Shown: positions 7,954 through 12,363 of the stretch, piece by piece
Numbering within the stretch: the stretch's first letter is position 1
Layout of the letters: each line of letters starts with the position of its first letter
NCBI GenBank assembly: GCA_937927985.1
Contig: CALFWH010000068.1
Coordinates: forward strand, 1 to 12,363
Length of the DNA stretch: 12,363 bases
Origin: an uncultured bacterium
Lineage (GTDB): Bacteria; DRYD01
Direction: 5' to 3'
Translations under genes and position numbers: made by a program
The notes under the pieces: generated by a model
Told to the model about the DNA's origin: nothing
Database searches by the model: none
The model's input: only the letters and a program-made list of their open reading frames with translations

Positions 7954-8844
7954 TTACTCCCACACAATTTTTTGTAGAAATTTATTATATTTTATTACCC
8001 AAATATTAAAAATCAAAAAAACAATAAAAACTAAAATAAATAAATATGATCCCAAAACACTACCAATACTTTCTTGTCTTAAAAAGGGCAAAAACATAAA
8101 TCCAAACCCCACGAATAAATTAAGTATACCCGTAAAATAAAAATTTTTTAACAACCACGTTAAAACAGCATAAATATACAAAATCATAAAATAAACTAAA
8201 ATTAACATCAAAAAACTTAGTTTATCCATAAATAGGTTAAAAAAAATAGAGAAAATCAAGCTGAAAATAAAAAAAACTAATCCTACCACAATAACCTTAG
8301 ACCAAATGAATAAATTTACGTTATCTGTTATCAAAACTGTTTTTTTTATTTTTTCTCTGGTTATTTCAGAAGAAATAAAGGATAAAAAACTCCACATAGA
8401 AATATTAAATAACAAACTAAAAATTAAATTATCTTGATTTATCAAATTTTGCACACTTACTTTTAACGGATCAATCTTTTCTTTATAAAAAAAGAAAACC
8501 TTATACAAAAATAAATTAACTAAAGGAACAAATTTTAAATAATTAGGTGAACTAACTTTTATATCCACTATCCAATAATTATTATAATCTTCTATTTTGA
8601 TAACAATATGAGGATCTCTGTAATCCAAAATTAAATTTTTATTTGAATACAATAATAAATAATTTTCGACTTTTTCTTTTATATCATCGGGAGCTATTAC
8701 ACTAATTCTTACTTTTGACTTTGATACATAACCTAGCAAAAAATAGAAAACCACCAAACTTATCATAAAGAAAAAAATAAACCTAGATCTAAATATAAGC
8801 ATTAAATCTTTGTAAACAAGAGAAAAAAATTGAGGGTTTTTCAT
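7954..8844 (-). CDS. ABC-2-type transporter permease-like membrane protein
   Basis: 296 residues with the layout of ABC-2-type permeases. A short charged N-terminus is followed by one helix (about 22-39), then a roughly 95-residue extracytoplasmic domain opening with KVRISVIAPDD, a common start for this domain in the ABC2_membrane_3 group. Then come five helices (about 138-158, 180-203, 208-231, 236-254, 263-285). The loop after the second helix contains SSEITREKIKKT, which resembles the coupling segment (E..R.k.t) that contacts the ATPase. No ATP-binding subunit is encoded next to it, so the partner must be elsewhere and the substrate is unknown. Its ATG overlaps the rpoZ stop by four bases (ATGA) and it lacks an evident ribosome binding site, so it is likely coupled to rpoZ. 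The family call rests on topology and short motifs, not on a strong signature. Confidence 0.72.
   Translation of the reverse strand: MKNPQFFSLVYKDLMLIFRSRFIFFFMISLVVFYFLLGYVSKSKVRISVIAPDDIKEKVENYLLLYSNKNLILDYRDPHIVIKIEDYNNYWIVDIKVSSPNYLKFVPLVNLFLYKVFFFYKEKIDPLKVSVQNLINQDNLIFSLLFNISMWSFLSFISSEITREKIKKTVLITDNVNLFIWSKVIVVGLVFFIFSLIFSIFFNLFMDKLSFLMLILVYFMILYIYAVLTWLLKNFYFTGILNLFVGFGFMFLPFLRQESIGSVLGSYLFILVFIVFLIFNIWVIKYNKFLQKIVWE
7957..7961 (-). promoter_or_regulatory. Ribosome binding site deciding the rho start
   Basis: GGGAG on the minus strand, eight bases before the ATG at 7948 and lying within the last codons of the permease gene. The alternative GTG at 7963 would sit on or before this motif, so it is unlikely to be the start. 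Confidence 0.7.
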
Positions 8845-9101
8845 TGAAGGTATTGTTCAGCTATTAAATTTACAATATTTTCTTTTTTGGGAGCTTCTTT
8901 AAGGTAAATCTTTACTTTATCATTATAGATTTCCTCTAAAGCTCTTTCATAAGGTTTGTTTAATTTATAATTCATAGCCATAAGTATTTTGTTTTCTATA
9001 ATTTTCTTAGCTCTTAAAACAGCTGCGTTTATAAGTATAAACTTGGAATTCAGTGGAGTTTTTTTAAGTAACTCATCATTAGGTGGATAAAATTCTACCA
9101 T
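8841..9101 (-). CDS. rpoZ: DNA-directed RNA polymerase omega subunit
   Basis: Small subunit that helps fold and assemble RNA polymerase around the beta' subunit. The 86 residues fit the family. It shows the conserved core: SKFILINAAVLRAKKI (19-34, the usual SKF.LV..AA.RAR pattern) and KPYERALEEIYNDKV (48-62, the usual KP...AL.EI..GK pattern). Its place directly after gmk is the classic bacterial gmk-rpoZ pair and supports the call. An AGGA motif nine bases before the ATG is a plausible ribosome binding site. The stop overlaps the start of the permease gene by four bases. A hairpin-forming inverted repeat lies just upstream across the gmk stop. Confidence 0.92.
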   Translation of the reverse strand: MVEFYPPNDELLKKTPLNSKFILINAAVLRAKKIIENKILMAMNYKLNKPYERALEEIYNDKVKIYLKEAPKKENIVNLIAEQYLQ

Positions 9102-9118
9102 ATTCGTTTTTCCTATTA

Positions 9119-9150
9119 AGCAAGGATATTTACTATTCCGCTTCCTTGCT
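9119..9150 (-). repeat. Inverted repeat spanning the gmk stop, upstream of rpoZ
   Basis: Perfect 8-base arms (9119-9126 and 9143-9150; AGCAAGGA and TCCTTGCT) separated by 16 bases that contain the gmk stop codon. In RNA this could form a hairpin immediately before the rpoZ ribosome binding site. No U-tract follows the 3' arm, so it is not a standard intrinsic terminator; an mRNA-processing or expression-balancing element is possible. Chance occurrence cannot be excluded. Confidence 0.45.
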
Positions 9151-9789
9151 AGCGGTTATACTTAGGGATCTTACTTTAGAACTTTTTTTTTGCACATTAA
9201 TAATTTCCATTACTTCCTTTACACAGCTATCCAAATCATCGTTAACTACTATGTAATCATAAGCATTTATGTAGTTTATCTCGGTTAAGGAAGTAATAAT
9301 TCTTGTTTTTATCTGTTCTAAAACCTCGGTATTTCTTTTGTATAATCTGTTTAATAATTCTTTGCCATTAGGAGGGATTATATATATTAGAGTAGTTAAA
9401 TTAGGTAACTTACTCTTTACTTGTATAGCTCCTTTGACGTCTATATCAAGTATTATATCTATGTTTTGTTCTATTTTTTTTAGAGTAATTTCTTTTGGGG
9501 TCCCATAAAAGTGATCATTAACAATTGCCCATTCTAAAAATTCATCTCTTAATATCATTTTTTTAAAACTTTCTTTGTCTATAAAATAATAATCAATTCC
9601 TTCTCGTTCATTGATTCTTTTTTCTCTGGTAGTATAGGACACTGAAAAATACATATCTGGTTTATTTTTAAGTATCTCCTTTATTATGGTACCTTTACCT
9701 ACTCCTGAAAATCCAGAAATTACAAATATATGTCCTTTATTTGTTATTTTAAAATTAAAAGTTTGGAAGAAAGAAATTATTTCTTGCAT
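9133..9789 (-). CDS. gmk: Guanylate kinase
   Basis: Phosphorylates GMP to GDP with ATP in the cytoplasm. Started at the ATG at 9787-9789 it has 218 residues, close to the usual 205-210. It shows the P-loop GFSGVGKGT (26-34; the usual GPSGAGKST has two conservative changes), the GMP-binding SVSYTTREKR segment (49-58) with EREGIDYYF (61-69), the DIDVKGAIQVK motif (115-125), and a lid with YKRNTE (150-155). The frame stays open upstream into the tRNA-Asn gene, but those residues encode tRNA sequence and are not protein. The ATG lies 23 bases after the tRNA 3' end and has no clear Shine-Dalgarno sequence, so the mRNA 5' end may be made by tRNA processing. rpoZ follows 31 bases downstream. Confidence 0.96.
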   Translation of the reverse strand: MQEIISFFQTFNFKITNKGHIFVISGFSGVGKGTIIKEILKNKPDMYFSVSYTTREKRINEREGIDYYFIDKESFKKMILRDEFLEWAIVNDHFYGTPKEITLKKIEQNIDIILDIDVKGAIQVKSKLPNLTTLIYIIPPNGKELLNRLYKRNTEVLEQIKTRIITSLTEINYINAYDYIVVNDDLDSCVKEVMEIINVQKKSSKVRSLSITASKEAE

Positions 9790-9812
9790 AGTGAAGCTAT
9801 ATGGAATTTGAG

Positions 9813-9885
9813 CTCCAGCGGCAGGACTCGAACCTGCGACCCGGTGCTTAACAGGCACCTGCTCTACCACCTGAGCTACGCTGGA
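9813..9885 (-). tRNA. tRNA-Asn (GTT)
   Basis: A full cloverleaf can be folded on the minus strand: acceptor TCCAGCG/CGCTGGA, D stem GCTC/GAGC, anticodon stem GGTGC/GCACC with loop CTGTTAA, T stem GCAGG/CCTGC with loop TTCGAGT, and discriminator G73 as expected for tRNA-Asn. The anticodon GTT is at 9850-9852. The 3' CCA is not encoded (CTC follows), so CCA must be added after processing. Stems are GC-rich against a very AT-rich background. It sits 59 bases after nuoB and 23 bases before gmk. Confidence 0.97.
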
Positions 9886-9944
9886 TTACTACGTTAATAA
9901 TTCTACAAAAAACCTCTCTATCCTCTTTTTTATCTTTTAAAATT

Positions 9945-10550
9945 TTATGAATTTTTAGCTCTTATTTTTTCTTGCAAAACCATACATCCATGCATTAAAG
10001 CTTCTGGACGTGGAGGACAACCAGGTACATAAACATCCACAGGTACTATAACATCAGCTCCTGGTAAAACTGAATAACACTGATAAACATAAGGCCCCCC
10101 CCTTATAGTACAAGTACCCATTGCTATAACATATTTAGGATGAGGCATCTGCTCATATAAAACTCTTACTCTTGGAGCCATCTTCCAAGTTATAGTGCCA
10201 GCTAATATCATCAAATCAGCTTGTCTTGGAGAAGCTCTAAAAGGCATTCCAAATCTCTCAAAATCAAATCTAGAAGCCCCAGTAGCCATCATCTCTATTG
10301 CACAACAAGCTAACCCAAATAACAAATACCATAATGAACTAGCTCTTGACCACTTCAAAATATCATCCACTTTTGTCAATATCAACTGTCCCCCAGGCAA
10401 AGATTCCAAATACACAGGAACTTTATCCTTTATAGAAAACTCCTTTAAACTAGGTAATCTTTTTAATTTAGGTAAAACTTCATAACCACTTGCAGGTATC
10501 GGTAAATCAGACCTATTCATTTCAGGACCAATAAATTTTTTAATATCCAA
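9945..10550 (-). CDS. nuoB: NADH-quinone oxidoreductase subunit B
   Basis: Complex I subunit that holds the terminal cluster N2 and passes electrons to quinone, at the junction of the peripheral and membrane arms. The 201 residues carry the N2 ligands C82, C83 ([11 protein letters not shown]), C147 (MGTC) and C178 ([11 protein letters not shown]), plus the [17 protein letters not shown] block (97-113). The start is a TTG at 10548-10550, chosen because a strong GGAGGTGA lies just upstream and the sequence upstream is nuoA; no ATG is available before residue 12. A run of eight G residues on the coding strand (10095-10102) encodes the R-G-G of the GGPY motif. The next gene is not nuoC but tRNA-Asn and gmk, so nuoAB are detached from the rest of the complex I genes. 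Confidence 0.97.
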   Translation of the reverse strand: MDIKKFIGPEMNRSDLPIPASGYEVLPKLKRLPSLKEFSIKDKVPVYLESLPGGQLILTKVDDILKWSRASSLWYLLFGLACCAIEMMATGASRFDFERFGMPFRASPRQADLMILAGTITWKMAPRVRVLYEQMPHPKYVIAMGTCTIRGGPYVYQCYSVLPGADVIVPVDVYVPGCPPRPEALMHGCMVLQEKIRAKNS

Positions 10551-10556
10551 AATATT

Positions 10557-10564
10557 TCACCTCC
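10557..10564 (-). promoter_or_regulatory. Ribosome binding site supporting the TTG start of nuoB
   Basis: GGAGGTGA on the minus strand, ending six bases before the TTG at 10550. It is built from the last two codons and the TGA stop of nuoA. This is the best evidence that the non-ATG start is real and that nuoA and nuoB are translationally linked. Confidence 0.85.
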
Positions 10565-10955
10565 ACTTCAAAGCATCTCTGAGCATAGCATAATAAAGCC
10601 CCACAATTAATAAAACTACAAAAATTAACATTTCTATTAAAGTTACCCATCCTATATCCTTCAAAGTTATCACCCATGGAATAAAAAATAATACTTCTAT
10701 ATCAAAAATAACAAATAAAATTGCATACATATAATAATGTATGTTATACTGAAATCTTGCAGGTATAGGATTAACTTCTCCACACTCATAAGGGAAATTC
10801 CTTATTTTTTTAAAAAACTCTAATTCCTTATTTTTTTCCTCCCAATCCCTAGGAGAAATAATTAAAGGTATGATAATATTAACTACAGAAAATATCAAAG
10901 CTACCAAAACAGCAAAAAATATAAAAAAATAACTTAAATTCATCTCTACTAACAT
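10557..10955 (-). CDS. nuoA: NADH-quinone oxidoreductase subunit A
   Basis: Small membrane subunit of complex I near the quinone site. From the ATG at 10953-10955 it is 132 residues with three membrane helices (about 7-32, 73-97, 105-124). It shows the hallmark loop FPYECGEVNPIPARF (54-68) and the second-helix signature FVIFDIEVLFFIPW (81-94) with its conserved acidic residues. A GTG three codons upstream (10964) is in frame but overlaps the AAGGAG ribosome binding site, which is eight bases from the ATG, so the ATG is preferred. The ribosome binding site overlaps the htrA stop, and the gene's own end forms the nuoB ribosome binding site, so htrA, nuoA and nuoB look like one translational unit. 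Confidence 0.96.
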   Translation of the reverse strand: MLVEMNLSYFFIFFAVLVALIFSVVNIIIPLIISPRDWEEKNKELEFFKKIRNFPYECGEVNPIPARFQYNIHYYMYAILFVIFDIEVLFFIPWVITLKDIGWVTLIEMLIFVVLLIVGLYYAMLRDALKWR

Positions 10956-10963
10956 TAATACCA

Positions 10964-10969
10964 CTCCTT
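10964..10969 (-). promoter_or_regulatory. Ribosome binding site of nuoA
   Basis: AAGGAG on the minus strand, eight bases before the ATG at 10955 and overlapping the TAA stop of htrA. It rules against the in-frame GTG at 10964 as the start. Confidence 0.75.
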
Positions 10970-11981
10970 ATCTACTTCTTGCTTCTAATTTTACGCTTAC
11001 TACCTTTAATACATTATTTGAATAAAAGGTTACTTTTATAGTTTCTCCGGGTTTTTTAGATTCTATAATATTATTGAATTTAGCAACACTATCTACTATT
11101 TTATCATCAAGTTTAATTATTATATCTCCTGTTTGAAGTCCATATTTATCAGCTGGTCCATCAGGAATAACAGATTTTATATATATTCCATAGTTTACAG
11201 GTAAGGAATACTTTTCAGCTAATTGAGGAGTAATTTCGATTGGTTGTATACCTAACCAAGATCTCTGAGGCACTAAAACTCTTCCTTTTAAAATATCGTT
11301 TGCAACGTACCTTGCTCTATTTGAAGTTATAGCAAATCCCATTCCTTCAGCACCACTTCTACCTCTATAAACCAATGTATTTATACCTATTACTTGCCCA
11401 TTTAAATTTATTAAAGGTCCCCCAGAATTACCTCTATTTATAGCAGCATCAGTTTGTATGAGATTTTCATATATTCTATTGTCTGCTTTTATATTTCTAT
11501 TTAAGCCACTTACTATACCTATAGTAGCTGTCCATCCAAAATTTAGAGGATTACCAATAGCAATAACAGTTTGCCCCATTCTTAAACTAGAAGCATCACC
11601 GAAATCAGCAGGTACTATATTCAAATTAGATGGATCAACTTTTAAAACTGCAATGTCATATTGATCAGAATAATCTATTAATATACCCACCTTTTTCTTA
11701 CCATCAAAAAAAGTAATATTTATAGTTTCTGCATCTTTTATAACATGAGCATTAGTAATGATGTGTCCTTCTTTGGTAAAAACTACTCCCGATCCCAATT
11801 CTCGAGGTTTACCTTCATTAGACCAAGCATCTATTCTAACAACAGATTTTTTTATTTTTTCTATAGCATTTATAACTTTTTCTTCATATTCTGAAGTAGA
11901 TTTTGTAGAGTGAGTAATAATATATAACTGTTGGATAACTATTATAGTTAATAGGAAGATAGTAATTGATGTATATATCAT
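10968..11981 (-). CDS. Membrane-anchored HtrA/DegS-like serine protease with one PDZ domain
   Basis: Envelope quality-control protease acting outside the cytoplasmic membrane. The 337 residues comprise an N-terminal uncleaved signal anchor (about 3-23), a short linker, a trypsin-like protease domain (about 40-235) with catalytic triad H79 (TNAHV), D109 (QYDIAVLK) and S186 (GNSGGPL), and one C-terminal PDZ domain (about 243-335, with GIYIKSVIPDGPADKYGLQTGD spread over its start). One PDZ and an anchor resemble DegS or Gram-positive HtrA rather than two-PDZ DegP. The ATG is only seven bases after the CCA of tRNA-Cys, and there is no Shine-Dalgarno sequence in between; no other start codon lies before the anchor. 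This implies either a nearly leaderless mRNA after tRNA processing or translation from the unprocessed precursor. Its link with nuoA may be purely positional. Confidence 0.96.
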   Translation of the reverse strand: MIYTSITIFLLTIIVIQQLYIITHSTKSTSEYEEKVINAIEKIKKSVVRIDAWSNEGKPRELGSGVVFTKEGHIITNAHVIKDAETINITFFDGKKKVGILIDYSDQYDIAVLKVDPSNLNIVPADFGDASSLRMGQTVIAIGNPLNFGWTATIGIVSGLNRNIKADNRIYENLIQTDAAINRGNSGGPLINLNGQVIGINTLVYRGRSGAEGMGFAITSNRARYVANDILKGRVLVPQRSWLGIQPIEITPQLAEKYSLPVNYGIYIKSVIPDGPADKYGLQTGDIIIKLDDKIVDSVAKFNNIIESKKPGETIKVTFYSNNVLKVVSVKLEARSR

Positions 11982-11988
11982 TTTGATA

Positions 11989-12063
11989 TGGAGGCGACGC
12001 CGGGATTCGAACCCGGGAATGGAGGCTTTGCAGGCCCCTGCCTTGCCACTTGGCTACGTCGCC
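11989..12063 (-). tRNA. tRNA-Cys (GCA), CCA encoded
   Basis: Cloverleaf on the minus strand: acceptor GGCGACG/CGTCGCC, D stem GCC/GGC, anticodon stem GGGGC/GCCTC (one G-U pair) with loop CTGCAAA, T stem CCGGG/CCCGG with loop TTCGAAT. Discriminator U73 and anticodon GCA (12029-12031) are the identity elements of tRNA-Cys. The 3' CCA is encoded at 11989-11991, unlike the tRNA-Asn in this window. Its 5' end is 17 bases after the pilC stop and its 3' end seven bases before htrA. Confidence 0.98.
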
Positions 12064-12080
12064 ACATATATTTATTAATA

Positions 12081-12363
12081 CTACATTTTTACAACAGTTC
12101 CTATTATACTTGCTATAGGTAAAAATACTGCAAATAAAATCAACCCTACCACTAAACCCAAAAAAACAACTAAAAAAGGTTCAAAAAGAGATAATAATCT
12201 GTCAATTCGAGCTCTTATTTCAAATTCTAGATTTTCGCACAATTTTGTTAACATTCTATCTAATTCACCTGTTTCCTCTCCTGTTTTTACCATATCGATA
12301 AAAAAAGGAGAAAAAAATTTACTTTTATGTAAAGCAACACTCAAATAATCTCCTTCTTTTAAA
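12081..12363 (-). CDS. PilC/GspF family inner-membrane platform protein, 3' part only
   Basis: Platform protein of type IV pilus or type II secretion systems, which couples the cytoplasmic assembly ATPase to pilin movement. Only the last 93 or so residues are in the window. The reading frame is open to the right edge; the TTG at 12342-12344 is internal, because the codons upstream read LKEGDYLSVAL, exactly the family's pattern before the conserved MVKTGEETGELDRML. After that come an amphipathic stretch (LEFEIRARIDRLLSLFEPF) and the final membrane helix (VVFLGLVVGLILFAVFLPIASI), ending the protein as in PilC/GspF. Whether it serves pili or secretion cannot be told from this fragment. The stop is 17 bases before tRNA-Cys. 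Confidence 0.93.
   Translation of the reverse strand, partial: LKEGDYLSVALHKSKFFSPFFIDMVKTGEETGELDRMLTKLCENLEFEIRARIDRLLSLFEPFLVVFLGLVVGLILFAVFLPIASIIGTVVKM

Noticed and set aside
9790..9870. N-terminal extension of guanylate kinase by 27 residues
   Set aside because: The extra codons are mostly the antisense-free transcript of tRNA-Asn itself (9813-9885) and precede the usual Gmk N-terminus. The ATG at 9789 gives a normal-length protein.
9886..9944. Promoter for tRNA-Asn in the nuoB-tRNA gap
   Set aside because: A TATTAA lies near the right place for a -10 box, but no acceptable -35 sits 16-18 bases upstream. In such AT-rich DNA the match is not informative.
10195..10485. Plus-strand open frame of 96 codons inside nuoB
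   Set aside because: It lies wholly antisense to a strongly conserved nuoB and resembles no protein family; it is a shadow of nuoB codon use.
11458..11664. Plus-strand open frame of 68 codons inside htrA
   Set aside because: Antisense to the catalytic domain of the protease; composition reflects the opposite strand.
12064..12110. Promoter for tRNA-Cys (TTGTAA with TATA-like bases)
   Set aside because: The only TATA-like hexamers at correct spacing would start transcription inside the mature tRNA. Read-through from pilC is as likely.
1..12363. CRISPR array, insertion sequence, prophage or toxin-antitoxin locus
   Set aside because: No spaced direct repeats, transposase, integrase or toxin-like small gene pair was found; every sizeable reading frame is accounted for by ordinary genes.

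Overview
The window is a dense, very AT-rich piece of bacterial chromosome made almost entirely of core genes. One long co-directional run on the minus strand, from the right edge down to 719, carries 13 protein genes and two tRNA genes. The largest gap in it is 83 bases. Only the partial AI-2E-type membrane protein at the left edge lies on the plus strand, and it converges on the run with a 17-base overlap of coding ends. No mobile element, CRISPR array, integrase or prophage gene was seen. No intergenic stretch exceeds 300 bases.

Organism: protein genes are A/T-rich and favour AAA, ATA and TTA codons, while the tRNA stems are strongly GC-rich. This contrast is typical of thermophiles. Complex I subunits NuoA/NuoB, a HoxU-like diaphorase subunit, a PilC/GspF platform protein and a DegS-like protease suggest a respiring, probably diderm, thermophilic bacterium. 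A low-GC Aquificota (Hydrogenothermaceae-like) relative is my best guess, but this is inference and other low-GC thermophilic phyla fit.

Layout in minus-strand transcription order, right to left: pilC/gspF (3' part), tRNA-Cys, membrane-anchored HtrA protease, nuoA, nuoB, tRNA-Asn, gmk, rpoZ, an orphan ABC-2-like permease, rho, bifunctional nnr, a HoxU-like Fe-S subunit, proS, a polyprenyl diphosphate synthase, and a small scramblase/LURP-one-like protein. Stops overlap starts or ribosome binding sites at many junctions (htrA/nuoA, nuoA/nuoB, rpoZ/permease, permease/rho, nnr/hoxU, hoxU/proS), so much of the run is probably co-transcribed and translationally coupled.

Functional threads: NADH metabolism (nuoAB, the HoxU-like subunit, and nnr, which repairs hydrated NAD(P)H); transcription machinery and nucleotide supply (gmk, rpoZ, rho); translation (proS, two tRNAs); envelope and isoprenoids (PilC, HtrA, permease, prenyl synthase, scramblase-like, AI-2E). 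No clearly novel defence or biosynthetic system is visible. The points most worth a second look are the scattered complex I and diaphorase genes, the tRNAs fused tightly to the 5' ends of mRNAs, and an eight-G tract inside nuoB.
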